Positions 16,120-24,187 of a stretch of DNA of 24,187 bases are shown here, one piece after another (the stretch's first letter is position 1; every line of letters starts with the position of its first letter). The notes under the pieces were generated by a model, which did no database searches, was not told the DNA's origin, and worked only from the letters and a program-made list of their open reading frames with translations. The DNA lies in NCBI GenBank assembly GCA_017997515.1, contig JAGOEY010000007.1:1-24187 (forward strand). The letters are read 5' to 3'. Source of the stretch: Burkholderiaceae bacterium. Its GTDB lineage: Bacteria > Pseudomonadota > Gammaproteobacteria > Burkholderiales > Burkholderiaceae. Both the position numbers and the translations under genes were made by a program.

Positions 16120-17463
16120 TCAGGCCTGCACTGCAGCCTGGGGCTGGTTGGCACGCTGGATCAAGGCCTCGAATTCAGGCCGGAAATGCTTCAGCATGGC
16201 CCGCACCGGCATGGCCGCTGCGTCACCCAGCGCACAAATGGTACGGCCCTGGATGTTGTCGGCGACGGAGTTCAGCAGGTCGAGGTCACCCGCGCGGCCA
16301 TGGCCGTGCTGGATACGGTCGATCACACGCCACATCCAGCCCGTACCCTCACGGCACGGTGTGCACTGGCCGCAGGACTCGTGGGAGTAAAAGTAAGACA
16401 GGCGCAACAGGCATTCGACCATGTTGCGGGAGTCATCCATAACGATGACCGCACCCGAGCCCAGCATGGAGCCGGCCTTGGCAATCGAGTCATAGTCCAT
16501 AGTGCATTCCATCATCACCGCGGCAGGCAGCACGGGTGAGGACGAACCACCAGGAATCACCGCCTTGAGCTTGCGGCCCTTGCGCACACCACCAGCCAGC
16601 TCCAGCAGCTTGGCAAACGGAGTCCCCATGGGCACTTCGTAGTTGCCCGGCAACTCAACGTCACCACTGACCGAATAGATCTTGGTGCCGCCGTTGTTGG
16701 GCTTGCCACATTCGAGGTAGGCCTGGCCACCGTTACGGATGATCCAGGGCACCGCTGCGAAAGTTTCGGTGTTGTTGATGGTGGTGGGTTTGCCGTACAG
16801 GCCAAAACTGGCAGGAAACGGTGGCTTAAAACGGGGCTGGCCCTTCTTGCCTTCGAGTGACTCCAGCAAGGCGGTTTCTTCACCACAGATGTAGGCACCA
16901 AAACCATGGGCTGCATGCAGCTGGAAGCTGAACGTGCTGCCGAGGATGTTGTTGCCCAGATAACCTGCAGCACGGGCCTCTTCCAACGCTTCCTCGAAAC
17001 GGTCATACGCGTGGAAAATCTCGCCGTGGATGTAGTTGTAGCCCACCGAAATACCCATCGCAAACGCGGCAATGATCATGCCTTCGATGACGATATGGGG
17101 ATTGAATTCCAGGATGTCGCGGTCCTTGCAGGTACCGGGCTCACCTTCATCGGAGTTACACACCAGGTACTTTTGCCCTGGGAACTGGCGGGGCATGAAG
17201 CTCCACTTCAGACCCGTCGGAAAACCTGCGCCACCCCGGCCACGCAGGCCGGATTCCTTGACGGTGGCAATCACCTGGTCCTGGGTCAAGCCCTCACCCA
17301 GGATCTTGCGCAGCGCCTGGTAACCACCACGCGCTTCGTAGTCGGCAATACGCCAGTTGGTGCCGTCCAGGCCCGCATAAATCTGCGCGCCAATGTGGCG
17401 GTCATGGAAGCAGGTCTGGACACCCGTGGCCTGGAACTGCGCCAGCACTTGTGATGTGTTCAT
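16120..17463 (-). CDS. nuoF: NADH-quinone oxidoreductase subunit F (NADH/FMN site)
   Basis: A 447-residue flavoprotein that binds NADH and FMN and starts electron transfer. The FMN/NADH glycine-rich motif [13 protein letters not shown] lies at residues 72-84, [16 protein letters not shown] at 102-117, the [16 protein letters not shown] loop at 190-204, and N3 [4Fe-4S] ligands C364, C367, C370 and C410. ATG 17463 is chosen over the in-frame TTG at 17466: a strong GGGAGGTG ribosome site sits 4-6 bases before it and it overlaps the nuoE stop by one base (TGATG). Length and motif content are normal. Confidence 0.97.
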   Translation of the reverse strand: MNTSQVLAQFQATGVQTCFHDRHIGAQIYAGLDGTNWRIADYEARGGYQALRKILGEGLTQDQVIATVKESGLRGRGGAGFPTGLKWSFMPRQFPGQKYLVCNSDEGEPGTCKDRDILEFNPHIVIEGMIIAAFAMGISVGYNYIHGEIFHAYDRFEEALEEARAAGYLGNNILGSTFSFQLHAAHGFGAYICGEETALLESLEGKKGQPRFKPPFPASFGLYGKPTTINNTETFAAVPWIIRNGGQAYLECGKPNNGGTKIYSVSGDVELPGNYEVPMGTPFAKLLELAGGVRKGRKLKAVIPGGSSSPVLPAAVMMECTMDYDSIAKAGSMLGSGAVIVMDDSRNMVECLLRLSYFYSHESCGQCTPCREGTGWMWRVIDRIQHGHGRAGDLDLLNSVADNIQGRTICALGDAAAMPVRAMLKHFRPEFEALIQRANQPQAAVQA

Positions 17464-17972
17464 CAAACACCTCCCTTTGCAGGTGCAGCAGACTCGGAGG
17501 CGCGCAGGCCATCAATGAGCTGGTCGAGTTTGTCGTTGCTCATGAAGCTGCACATGGTGCGGTCGTTCACCAGCATCACTGGCGAATCGGCACATGCACC
17601 AAGGCATTCGCTTTGCTGCAAGGTGAACATGCCATCGGCAGTGGTTTCACCCATCGTGACACCGAGCTTTTGCTCCAGATGGTGCAAGGCATTCTGGCCA
17701 TCGCGCAGCAGGCATGGCAGGTTGGTGCACACGTTGAGCTTAAAACGGCCCACCGGCTGCTGGTTGTACATGTTGTAGAAGGTGGTGACTTCGTGCACGG
17801 CGATCTGGGGCATGCCCAGCACCTCGGCAATCACGGCCTCACTCTCAGCACTGACAAAACCCTGTTCCTGCTGGACGATGGCCAGACAGGCCATCACAGC
17901 AGACTGGGCCTGCTCGGCCGGGTACTTGGCGACTTCTTTGGCGAAGCGCGCGCGGGTAGCTTCAGAGATCAT
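17463..17972 (-). CDS. nuoE: NADH-quinone oxidoreductase subunit E
   Basis: A 169-residue thioredoxin-fold subunit carrying the [2Fe-2S] cluster N1a next to NuoF. Ligands are C82-x4-C87 (VCTNLPC) and C123-x3-C127 (SECLGAC). The family segment [18 protein letters not shown] is intact. The ATG at 17972 overlaps the nuoD stop by 4 bp (ATGA) and its own stop overlaps the nuoF start by one base, so the D-E-F genes are probably translationally coupled. A low-complexity Ala/Gly tail ([11 protein letters not shown]) ends the protein. Confidence 0.97.
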   Translation of the reverse strand: MISEATRARFAKEVAKYPAEQAQSAVMACLAIVQQEQGFVSAESEAVIAEVLGMPQIAVHEVTTFYNMYNQQPVGRFKLNVCTNLPCLLRDGQNALHHLEQKLGVTMGETTADGMFTLQQSECLGACADSPVMLVNDRTMCSFMSNDKLDQLIDGLRASESAAPAKGGV

Positions 17973-19222
17973 CGGTCAATCTCTCCAAACACAATATCCA
18001 TGGTGCCAATCACGGCAACGGCGTCGGCGATCATGTGGCCACGGACCATTTCGTCCATGGCGGCAAGATGCGCAAAACCCGGTGCACGGATCTTCAGACG
18101 GTAAGGTTTGTTGGCACCGTCACTCACAAGGTAGATACCAAACTCACCCTTCGGGTGCTCGACGGCGGCATACGCCTCACCTTCGGGCACGTGGAAACCT
18201 TCGGTGAAGAGCTTGAAATGGTGGATCAGCTCTTCCATGTTGGCCTTCATAGCCTCACGCTCGGGCGCGGCAACCTTGTGGTTGTCGGTGATGACCGGGC
18301 CGGGGTTCACACGCAGCCAGTCCACACACTGCTTGATGATGCGGTTGGACTGGGCCATTTCCTCCATGCGCACCAGATAACGGTCGTAACAGTCACCGGT
18401 CTTACCCACAGGGATGTCGAAATCCATGCGGTCGTACACATCGTAAGGCTGCGTCTTGCGCAGATCCCAGGCGATACCCGAGCCACGCAGCATCGGCCCC
18501 GTCAAACCCAGGTTCAATGCCCGTTCTGGCTGCATCACACCAATACCCACCGTGCGCTGCTTCCAGATGCGGTTGTCGGTGAGCAGGGTGTGGTACTCCT
18601 CCATGTGCTTCACAAAGCGCTGGGAGAAATCGTCGATAAAGTCGAGCAGCGAACCTTGGCGGTTCTCGTTCATACGCGCCAAAGCCTTGGCGTTCTTGAT
18701 CTTGCTCACCTTGTACTGCGGCATTTCGTCCGGCAGATCACGGTACACGCCACCTGGACGGAAATAGGCCGCATGCATACGTGCACCGGACACGGCCTCG
18801 TACATGTCGAACAGGTCTTCACGCTCACGGAACGCGTAAATCAGGATGGTTGAGCTGCCGCAGTCATTGCCGTGGGAACCCAGCCACATCAGGTGGTTCA
18901 GCAGACGCGTGATTTCGGAAAACAGCACACGGATGTACTGCGCGCGGATGGGGACTTCCAGACCCAGCAACTTCTCGATAGCAAGGCAGTACGCGTGCTC
19001 GTTACACATCATCGACACATAGTCGAGACGGTCCATGTAGGGCAGCGACTGGATGTAGGTCTTGTGCTCGGCCAGCTTTTCAGTGGCACGGTGCAACAGG
19101 CCGATGTGCGGGTCGGCACGCTGGACCACTTCGCCGTCCAGCTCCAGCACCAGGCGCAACACGCCGTGGGCCGCAGGGTGCTGGGGACCGAAGTTGAGGG
19201 TGTAATTCTTGATTTCAGCCAT
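17969..19222 (-). CDS. nuoD: NADH-quinone oxidoreductase subunit D
   Basis: A 417-residue 49-kDa-type subunit that forms the quinone site with NuoB. Conserved parts include [14 protein letters not shown] (residues 11-24), the HRATEKL and YCNEHAYC-type region around residues 44-79, [21 protein letters not shown], and the C-terminal DIVFGEIDR ending. At residues 120-124 it reads DCGSS where most NuoD/NDUFS2 proteins have DxGAM. The start ATG (19222) overlaps the nuoC stop by one base (TGATG) and the end overlaps nuoE by 4 bp. nuoC and nuoD are separate genes, unlike the fused nuoCD of E. coli. Confidence 0.97.
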   Translation of the reverse strand: MAEIKNYTLNFGPQHPAAHGVLRLVLELDGEVVQRADPHIGLLHRATEKLAEHKTYIQSLPYMDRLDYVSMMCNEHAYCLAIEKLLGLEVPIRAQYIRVLFSEITRLLNHLMWLGSHGNDCGSSTILIYAFREREDLFDMYEAVSGARMHAAYFRPGGVYRDLPDEMPQYKVSKIKNAKALARMNENRQGSLLDFIDDFSQRFVKHMEEYHTLLTDNRIWKQRTVGIGVMQPERALNLGLTGPMLRGSGIAWDLRKTQPYDVYDRMDFDIPVGKTGDCYDRYLVRMEEMAQSNRIIKQCVDWLRVNPGPVITDNHKVAAPEREAMKANMEELIHHFKLFTEGFHVPEGEAYAAVEHPKGEFGIYLVSDGANKPYRLKIRAPGFAHLAAMDEMVRGHMIADAVAVIGTMDIVFGEIDR

Positions 19223-19830
19223 CAGTGCAAACCGCCATAGTTGTCTTCGCGGATGATGCGGGGCGTAACTTCACGGGGCTCGATCGATACCGGCTGGTAG
19301 ACCACACGTTTGAGTACGTCGTCGTAGCGCATTTCCACATGGCCCGACAGCGGGAAATCCTTGCGGAACGGGTGTCCGATAAAACCGTAATCGGTCAGGA
19401 TGCGGCGCAGGTCATCATGACCTTCGAACACGATGCCATACAGGTCGAACGCTTCACGCTCGAACCAGTTGGCGGAACTCCACAGAGCCGTCACGGAAGG
19501 CACCACCGGAAAATCATCTTCCGGGCAGAAAACCTTGACGCGCACACGCTGGTTCAGGCTCACGGACAACAGATGTGACACCACGCCGTAACGCAGGCCA
19601 TCCCACACCGTGTCACGGTACGCAGAATAGTCCACACCACAAATGTCGATGAGCTGCTCGAACTTGCAGCCCGGGGCGTCGCGCAGCAGCTGCATGGACG
19701 CAAGGTAATCACCAGCGGAAACCACCAGCGTCACTTCGCCCAGCGCCACGGTGAGGCTTTTAACCTTGTCACCCAGCACAACGGCAATGGTGTCCTTGAG
19801 GACGTCAGGATGAATGGCAACAGATGTCAT
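19222..19830 (-). CDS. nuoC: NADH-quinone oxidoreductase subunit C
   Basis: A 202-residue 30-kDa-type peripheral subunit that packs against NuoD and NuoI. The family signature is clear: [12 protein letters not shown], then [16 protein letters not shown] and [12 protein letters not shown]. The C-terminal segment [15 protein letters not shown] is also typical. The frame is open to an ATG at 19854, but that would overlap nuoB by 14 bp; ATG 19830 has a plausible AAGCGGGAA ribosome site and matches the usual N-terminus, leaving a 10-bp gap. No cofactor is expected. Confidence 0.95.
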   Translation of the reverse strand: MTSVAIHPDVLKDTIAVVLGDKVKSLTVALGEVTLVVSAGDYLASMQLLRDAPGCKFEQLIDICGVDYSAYRDTVWDGLRYGVVSHLLSVSLNQRVRVKVFCPEDDFPVVPSVTALWSSANWFEREAFDLYGIVFEGHDDLRRILTDYGFIGHPFRKDFPLSGHVEMRYDDVLKRVVYQPVSIEPREVTPRIIREDNYGGLH

Positions 19831-19840
19831 GGATTCCCGC

Positions 19841-20323
19841 TTAGACACGTGCAATGGTGTTGGTGCGACGCACCTTCTGCTGCAGCTGGATGATGCCGTA
19901 GATCAAGGCCTCGGCCGTGGGCGGACAGCCCGGCACATAGACATCCACCGGCACGATACGGTCACAGCCACGCACCACGGAATAACTGTAGTGGTAATAC
20001 CCGCCACCATTGGCACACGAACCCATGGACAACACCCAACGGGGCTCGGCCATCTGGTCATACACCTTGCGCAACGCAGGCGCCATCTTGTTGCACAGCG
20101 TGCCGGCCACAATCATCAGATCGGACTGGCGCGGACTGGCGCGGAACACCTCGGCACCAAAACGACCGATGTCATAACGCGCAGCAGCGGCATGCATCAT
20201 CTCGACCGCGCAGCAAGCCAGACCAAAAGTCATGGGCCACAGCGAGCCCGTCTTGGCCCAATTCACCACCGAGTCGTACGACGTGGTGATGAAACCCTCT
20301 TTTAAAACGCCTTCAATAGCCAT
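19841..20323 (-). CDS. nuoB: NADH-quinone oxidoreductase subunit B
   Basis: A 160-residue PSST-type subunit holding the terminal [4Fe-4S] cluster N2 that reduces quinone. Ligand cysteines are C37 and C38 ([10 protein letters not shown]), C103 (GSCANGGG) and C133 ([10 protein letters not shown]). The SLWPMTFG and [13 protein letters not shown] segments are standard. The start ATG at 20323 gives [11 protein letters not shown], normal for the family. It lies 26 bp after nuoA and 10 bp before the chosen nuoC start. Length is typical (about 160). Confidence 0.97.
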   Translation of the reverse strand: MAIEGVLKEGFITTSYDSVVNWAKTGSLWPMTFGLACCAVEMMHAAAARYDIGRFGAEVFRASPRQSDLMIVAGTLCNKMAPALRKVYDQMAEPRWVLSMGSCANGGGYYHYSYSVVRGCDRIVPVDVYVPGCPPTAEALIYGIIQLQQKVRRTNTIARV

Positions 20324-20349
20324 GGCTCTGCCCTCGTGCCGACATGCGT

Positions 20350-20709
20350 TTATTCCCAGTCAAGGGCACCCTTTTTCCACTCGTAGATAAAACCCACGAC
20401 CAGAATGCCCAGAAAAATCACACCCGCCCAAAAACCCACAATACCAATTTCCTTGAACGCAACCGCCCAGGGAAACAGGAAAGCGATTTCCAGGTCAAAC
20501 AAAATGAAGAGGATGGCCACCAGGTAATAGCGCACATCAAACTGCATACGGGCATCTTCAAACGCCTCGAAGCCGCACTCATAAGGGGAATTTTTGGCCT
20601 CATCAGGCCGATTGGGACCGAGTATGTAGCCCAGCACCTGCGGCGCTATGCCAACACCCACGCCAACCAAGATGAACAAAAGGACTGGGAGGTACTGATC
20701 GAGGTTCAT
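20350..20709 (-). CDS. nuoA: NADH-quinone oxidoreductase subunit A
   Basis: A 119-residue membrane subunit with three helices and the conserved loop [41 protein letters not shown], containing the cysteine that is exposed in the deactive state of homologous complex I enzymes. It is the first gene of the operon. The start codon has only a distant GGTGAG (12 bases upstream), which lies next to a small hairpin, so initiation may be structured or modest. It begins 71 bp after the 3' end of tRNA-Leu. Confidence 0.97.
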   Translation of the reverse strand: MNLDQYLPVLLFILVGVGVGIAPQVLGYILGPNRPDEAKNSPYECGFEAFEDARMQFDVRYYLVAILFILFDLEIAFLFPWAVAFKEIGIVGFWAGVIFLGILVVGFIYEWKKGALDWE

Positions 20710-20780
20710 CTTGAGGATTTGCTCACCGCTGGGACCCAGCCCTCTGCAACTTCCATGCCTGCAGGGGCGGGTTTTTTGTT
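20710..20780 (-). promoter_or_regulatory. nuo leader between tRNA-Leu and nuoA
   Basis: A 71-bp leader on the minus strand. It contains an A-rich stretch right after the tRNA CCA, a C-rich CCCGCCCCTGCAGG segment, and a short palindrome GCTGGG-A-CCCAGC (20728-20740 on plus) directly beside the GGTGAG that may serve as nuoA ribosome site. No minus-strand terminator and no convincing promoter are visible. Regulatory role is inferred. Confidence 0.3.
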
Positions 20781-20865
20781 TGGTGCGGTCGGCGAGACTC
20801 GAACTCGCACAGCTTTCGCCACTACCCCCTCAAGATAGCGTGTCTACCAATTTCACCACGACCGC
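20781..20865 (-). tRNA. tRNA-Leu (anticodon GAG)
   Basis: An 85-nt tRNA with 3' CCA encoded. Acceptor arms GCGGTCG (20859-20865) and CGACCGC pair perfectly; the D-arm has TGGTAGACACGC; the anticodon loop TTGAGGG lies in stem CTATC/GGTAG (anticodon at 20829-20831); a long variable arm (TGGCGAAAGCT) marks a class II tRNA; and the T-loop is GTTCGAGTC. The sequence resembles E. coli leuU, which also follows secG. It lies between secG and nuoA on the same strand. Confidence 0.96.
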
Positions 20866-20942
20866 GGTTTTTATCGTCTGAATGGCATGAGGACGCCGAG
20901 GCGTTTTGGCTTTCCAGACAATCAGCATTCTACTCTGGATTA

Positions 20943-20959
20943 CCCTCGATCTTCGAGGG
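20943..20959 (-). terminator. Short hairpin after secG, weak terminator candidate
   Basis: A perfect 7-bp inverted repeat CCCTCGA/TCGAGGG with a 3-base loop, 23 bp after the secG stop. No U-tract follows on the minus strand, so it may be a processing or stability signal rather than an intrinsic terminator. The remaining secG-tRNA gap (20866-20942) shows no clear promoter. Confidence 0.35.
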
Positions 20960-20982
20960 GTTGGAGAGATTTTCCCGACTGT

Positions 20983-21405
20983 TTACTTCGTCGGAATTTG
21001 TCCTGCACCTGTCGCAGGCACGGCTGGTGCAGCCGCTGGCACAGGAACATTCACCGCTGCTGCAGGCGCACCCGTGGTACCGGGAATCTGTGTGGCAGGG
21101 CCGCTGCCAGCAGGCGCGGGAATGGCGGCGGCGGGCTGATCCAACACACTGCCCGAACTGGCGGGACGGGCATTGCCAAAGTAAGCCAAGGCCAGTGTGC
21201 ACGCAAAAAACACGGCTGCAAGCACCGCTGTGGCGCGTGACATGAAGTTGGCACTGCCGCTGGCACCAAACAGGCTGCCGGAGCCGCCACTGCCAAAAGC
21301 TGCACCCATGTCCGCACCCTTGCCGTGCTGGATCAGGATCAGACCAATCATGACCAAGGCGGCCAACATCTGGACCGCGAGAATGGCGTTGATGACGAGG
21401 TTCAT
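20983..21405 (-). CDS. secG: Preprotein translocase subunit SecG
   Basis: A 140-residue small membrane subunit of the SecYEG protein-export channel. It has two membrane helices (about residues 3-23 and 57-76) joined by the conserved loop IQHGKGADMGAAFGSGGSGSLFGASGS, the hallmark of SecG. The C-terminal half (residues about 80-140) is an Ala/Pro/Gly-rich tail without clear structure, as in many betaproteobacteria. A good AGGAGT ribosome site sits 8 bases before ATG 21405. The order tpiA-secG-tRNA-Leu is conserved in proteobacteria. Confidence 0.96.
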   Translation of the reverse strand: MNLVINAILAVQMLAALVMIGLILIQHGKGADMGAAFGSGGSGSLFGASGSANFMSRATAVLAAVFFACTLALAYFGNARPASSGSVLDQPAAAIPAPAGSGPATQIPGTTGAPAAAVNVPVPAAAPAVPATGAGQIPTK

Positions 21406-21417
21406 TCAATTACTCCT

Positions 21418-21441
21418 AATTTGATAGCTGACTGCGCACGC
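21418..21441 (+). repeat. GATAGC-type short repeat between tpiA and secG
   Basis: The plus strand reads AATTTGATAGCTGACTGCGC, closely matching the minus-strand copy downstream of pnp (TTTTGTAGCTGCTTGCGC). It fills most of the 38-bp tpiA-secG gap and leaves the secG ribosome site (21412-21417) just beside it. Confidence 0.45.
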
Positions 21442-21443
21442 AC

Positions 21444-22187
21444 TTACTGCGCTGCAGCCACAATTTGCAAAAAGTCCGGGGCCTTGAGCGATGCACCACC
21501 GATCAGGCCTCCATCAATATCCGGCTGGGCCAGCAAACTGGCGGCGTTGGCTGCATTCATGCTGCCGCCGTACAACAGCTTGATCTGGCCCGCTTTGTCC
21601 GTGGCAGCTTGCAACTGGGCACGTAATGCCGCATGCACCTGCTGCGCTTGTTCGGCTGTGGCCGTTTTGCCGGTGCCGATGGCCCATACAGGCTCATACG
21701 CCACCACGATTTCGGTGATGCAGTGGCCGTTGAGGTGGATTACCGCAGCGAGCTGGCGGCGCACAACGGCTTCGGTCTGCCCTGCTTCGCGCTCTGCCAG
21801 TGTTTCACCCACACACACGATGGGCGTGATACCCGCCGCCAGTGCACGGTGCGCCTTGGTTGCCACCAGGGTATCGGTTTCACCATGGTATTGGCGGCGT
21901 TCCGAATGGCCCACAAGCGTGTAGCGCACACCAAAGTCGCGCAGCATGGTTGCCGACACTTCACCGGTGTAGGCACCTGCCTCATGGGCCGACACATCCT
22001 GCGCCGCCAGATGGACAGGCGCTGCACCCAGCAAAGCCTGCACCTGCGCCAGGTACGGCGCGGGCACGGCCACGGCGACCTCGCAACCGGGCGAACCCAC
22101 ACCATCAAGCAGCGCACGCAGCAAGGCTTCGTTGGCGGCCAGGCTGCCGTTCATCTTCCAGTTACCAGCAATCAGTTTCTTTTTCAT
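21444..22187 (-). CDS. tpiA: Triosephosphate isomerase
   Basis: A 247-residue TIM-barrel enzyme that interconverts dihydroxyacetone phosphate and glyceraldehyde 3-phosphate in glycolysis and gluconeogenesis; cytosolic dimer. Catalytic residues are all visible: N9 and K11 in GNWKMNG, H94 in GHSERR, and E165 in [12 protein letters not shown], with the phosphate-binding loops LYGGSMN and [10 protein letters not shown] near the C-terminus. Length is standard (about 250). It starts 4 bp after the oxidoreductase gene upstream and is probably co-transcribed with it and with secG. Confidence 0.98.
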   Translation of the reverse strand: MKKKLIAGNWKMNGSLAANEALLRALLDGVGSPGCEVAVAVPAPYLAQVQALLGAAPVHLAAQDVSAHEAGAYTGEVSATMLRDFGVRYTLVGHSERRQYHGETDTLVATKAHRALAAGITPIVCVGETLAEREAGQTEAVVRRQLAAVIHLNGHCITEIVVAYEPVWAIGTGKTATAEQAQQVHAALRAQLQAATDKAGQIKLLYGGSMNAANAASLLAQPDIDGGLIGGASLKAPDFLQIVAAAQ

Positions 22188-22191
22188 GACT

Positions 22192-23178
22192 TCACCATGT
22201 CAGGACAATCTTGCCCACATGCCGCCCCGCTTCCATCAGCGTGTGTGCGGCAGCCGCATCGGCTGCAGGGAACGAACTGTGGATGACAGGTTTGACCGTG
22301 CCTTTTTCCAGCAGGGGCCAGACGCGCTGCAGCAAGGACTGCGCAATGGCCGCCTTGAATGCCACGGGGCGGGGGCGCAGTGTGGAGCCGGTCACCGTCA
22401 GGCGGCGGCGCAGCACCTGGCCAGCGTTGATCTCACTCTTCACACCGCCCTGCACCGCAATGATGACCAGCCGGCCATCTTCGGCCAGGCAAGCCAGTTC
22501 ACGCGCCACATAGTCACCCGCCACCATGTCGAGGATGACGTCCACACCGGCACCGTCGGTGATGCGTTTGACCGCCTCCACGAAGTCTTCGGTGTTGTAG
22601 TTGACCGCATGGTCGGCACCCAGCGCCAGGCAAGCCGCGCATTTTTCATCGCTGCCCGCCGTGACGATCACCGTGGCGCCCATGGCTTTGCCCAGCTGGA
22701 TGGCTGTGACACCAATACCACTGGTGCCACCCTGCACCAACAACGTCTCGCCCTTTTGCAGGCGGCCGCGGTCGAACACGTTGCTCCAGACGGTGAAGAA
22801 TGTCTCAGGCAAAGAGGCAGCCTCGGCATCGGACAAGCCGTGGGGCACAGGCAGGCACTGCGCCACCGGCGCAACACACAGCTCGGCATAACCACCACCG
22901 GCCACGAGCGCACAGACGCGGTCGCCCACCTTGATACCAGCCTGTTTCATGGCAGCGGCGTCACCGCCCTCCACCACACCAGCCACTTCCAGGCCCGGAA
23001 TATCCGAAGCACCGGGCGGCACGGGGTAGTGGCCGGTGCGCTGCAACACGTCGGGCCGGTTGACACCACTGGCCGCAACGCGGATCAGCAGCTCACCGGC
23101 ACCCGGCACAGGCACGGGCCGCTCACCCAGACGCAGAACGTCGGGCAGGCCGTAACTTGTAATTTCAACAGCACGCAT
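22192..23178 (-). CDS. NAD(P)H:quinone oxidoreductase, zinc-free MDR/PIG3-like
   Basis: A 328-residue medium-chain dehydrogenase/reductase of the quinone-oxidoreductase group (zeta-crystallin/PIG3-like), which reduces quinones or enones with NADPH. The N-terminal GroES-like domain has [30 protein letters not shown], and the Rossmann fold has [17 protein letters not shown] (residues 148-164). The zinc-binding cysteines of alcohol dehydrogenases are not evident. The segment [15 protein letters not shown] is typical of the PIG3-like branch. It starts 86 bp after pnp without an obvious ribosome site and ends 4 bp before tpiA. The true substrate cannot be decided from sequence. Confidence 0.9.
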   Translation of the reverse strand: MRAVEITSYGLPDVLRLGERPVPVPGAGELLIRVAASGVNRPDVLQRTGHYPVPPGASDIPGLEVAGVVEGGDAAAMKQAGIKVGDRVCALVAGGGYAELCVAPVAQCLPVPHGLSDAEAASLPETFFTVWSNVFDRGRLQKGETLLVQGGTSGIGVTAIQLGKAMGATVIVTAGSDEKCAACLALGADHAVNYNTEDFVEAVKRITDGAGVDVILDMVAGDYVARELACLAEDGRLVIIAVQGGVKSEINAGQVLRRRLTVTGSTLRPRPVAFKAAIAQSLLQRVWPLLEKGTVKPVIHSSFPAADAAAAHTLMEAGRHVGKIVLTW

Positions 23179-23211
23179 GACGATGTTGACTGTAATTTAA
23201 GATGTTTTAAT

Positions 23212-23243
23212 GCTGCAGCGCCCGCAGGACGGGCGCAAGCAGC
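23212..23243 (-). terminator. Hairpin after pnp, also a member of the short repeat family
   Basis: A strong stem GCTGC-GCGCCCG / CGGGCGC-GCAGC (arms 23212-23224 and 23230-23243, small internal bulge, 5-base loop) lies 22 bp after the pnp stop. On the minus strand it is followed by ATTAAAAC rather than a clean U-tract, so termination may be partial. The flanking TTTTGTAGCTGCTTGCGC links it to the GATAGC-type repeats elsewhere in the window. Confidence 0.55.
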
Positions 23244-23264
23244 TACAAAATAAATAGCAAACGA

Positions 23265-24187
23265 TCAGGCGTTGTGCTGGCCGTGGCCACCGTCTTGCGA
23301 ACGTTGCTGCTGGGGCTGTTCGCCGTAGGCAGGACGCTCGGTCAGGGCCTTCAAGGACAGCTTGACGCGGCCCTTTTCGTCGGTTTCCATGACCTTGACA
23401 CGCACGATCTGGCCTTCGGTCAGGTAGTCGGACACCTTCTCGACACGTTCGTGGGCGATCTGGCTGATGTGCAGCAGGCCGTCCTTGCCGGGCAGCAGGT
23501 TGATCAGTGCACCGAAGTCCAGGATCTTGGTGACCGGGCCTTCGTAGATCTTGCCGATCTCGACTTCAGCGGTAATCTGTTCGATGCGCTTCTTGGCCAG
23601 TTCGGCCTTCTCTGGATCAGCAGAAGCGATGGTGATGACGCCATCTTCTTCAATGTTGATCTGGCAGCCGAACTCTTCGGTCAGCGCACGGATCACCGAG
23701 CCGCCCTTGCCGATCACGTCGCGGATCTTCTCGGGGTTGATCTTCATGGTGAACAGGCGTGGCGCGAAGTTGGACACTTCGGCCTTGGCCTCACCCATGG
23801 CGCTTTGCATTTCGCCCAGGATGTGCATACGCGCTTCCTTGGCCTGGGCCAAAGCGACTTGCATGATTTCCTTGGTGATGCCCTGGATCTTGATGTCCAT
23901 CTGCAGCGCGGTGATACCGGCGGTGGTACCGGCCACCTTGAAGTCCATGTCGCCCAAATGATCTTCGTCACCCAGGATGTCGGTCAGCACGGCAAAACGG
24001 TTGTCTTCCTTGATCAGACCCATGGCGATACCGGCCACGTGGGCCTTCATCGGCACACCGGCGTCCATCAGCGACAGGCAGCCGCCGCAGACCGAAGCCA
24101 TCGACGAGGAGCCGTTCGACTCGGTCACTTCCGACACCACACGCATGGTGTAGGGGAAGTCTTCCTTCGATGGCAGCACGGCAGCCA
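23265..24187 (-). CDS. pnp: Polynucleotide phosphorylase, C-terminal part (5' end outside window)
   Basis: The last roughly 307 codons of PNPase, a trimeric 3'-5' exoribonuclease that phosphorolyses RNA in mRNA decay. Visible in order: the end of the second RNase PH domain with the active-site segment [19 protein letters not shown], the linker, a KH domain ([23 protein letters not shown] begins it), an S1 RNA-binding domain ([34 protein letters not shown]) and a short Gln/His/Gly-rich tail. The frame is open through the window edge; the first listed in-window GTG is internal, not a real start. In many proteobacteria rpsO lies upstream. Confidence 0.97.
   Translation of the reverse strand, partial: AAVLPSKEDFPYTMRVVSEVTESNGSSSMASVCGGCLSLMDAGVPMKAHVAGIAMGLIKEDNRFAVLTDILGDEDHLGDMDFKVAGTTAGITALQMDIKIQGITKEIMQVALAQAKEARMHILGEMQSAMGEAKAEVSNFAPRLFTMKINPEKIRDVIGKGGSVIRALTEEFGCQINIEEDGVITIASADPEKAELAKKRIEQITAEVEIGKIYEGPVTKILDFGALINLLPGKDGLLHISQIAHERVEKVSDYLTEGQIVRVKVMETDEKGRVKLSLKALTERPAYGEQPQQQRSQDGGHGQHNA

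Noticed and set aside
14954..16390. 478-codon open frame on the plus strand, antisense to nuoG/nuoF
   Set aside because: Shadow of high-GC coding sequence; no ribosome site and no recognisable domain, while nuoG with all its cluster ligands occupies the other strand.
20768..20780. GGCGGG followed by T6 on the plus strand as a rho-independent terminator
   Set aside because: The upstream arm does not pair properly with GGCGGG, and no plus-strand gene ends nearby.
1..24187. Prophage, transposase, integrase, CRISPR or toxin-antitoxin genes
   Set aside because: None of the supported genes fits, direct-repeat arrays are absent, and nearly all DNA is accounted for by core genes.

Overview
The window looks like chromosomal DNA of a betaproteobacterium of the Comamonadaceae (Rhodoferax/Polaromonas/Acidovorax relatives). 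I infer this from high GC by eye, the gene order tpiA-secG-tRNA-Leu-nuoA..N-DUF2818, separate nuoC and nuoD genes, protein wording typical of that family, and short intergenic repeats I recall from those genomes. No database search was run.

Layout. From 24187 down to 4816 nearly everything lies on the minus strand: the 3' part of pnp (polynucleotide phosphorylase), a quinone-oxidoreductase-like gene, tpiA, secG, a tRNA-Leu(GAG), then a complete 14-gene operon for respiratory complex I (nuoA to nuoN, 20709 to 6273), followed by DUF2818, a Nudix hydrolase and a DUF1178 zinc-ribbon protein. The nuo genes are packed tightly, with 1-4 bp overlaps or gaps of a few tens of bases, so they are almost certainly one transcript. 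NuoE/F/G form the NADH-oxidising arm, NuoB/C/D/I the iron-sulfur/quinone module, and NuoA/H/J/K/L/M/N the proton-pumping membrane arm.

The left end (1-4648) is different in kind. A MarR-type regulator overlaps a NodT-type outer-membrane efflux lipoprotein (cut by the window edge) on the minus strand. On the plus strand, diverging from the regulator, are an ABC exporter (half-transporter) and an AlkX/YcaQ-like DNA glycosylase. The 66-bp divergent gap contains two overlapping palindromes that look like a MarR operator. This is plausibly a small drug/genotoxin defence cluster. A REP-like hairpin element separates it from the nuo tail.

Most of the window is ordinary core metabolism. I found no mobile element, CRISPR array or clearly new system. 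The points most worth a second look are the regulator/efflux/ABC/AlkX cluster, a short AT-rich repeat that appears to supply the linker of the ABC exporter, the uncharacterised DUF2818-Nudix-DUF1178 tail of the nuo operon, and lineage-type oddities in NuoD, NuoG and NuoL.
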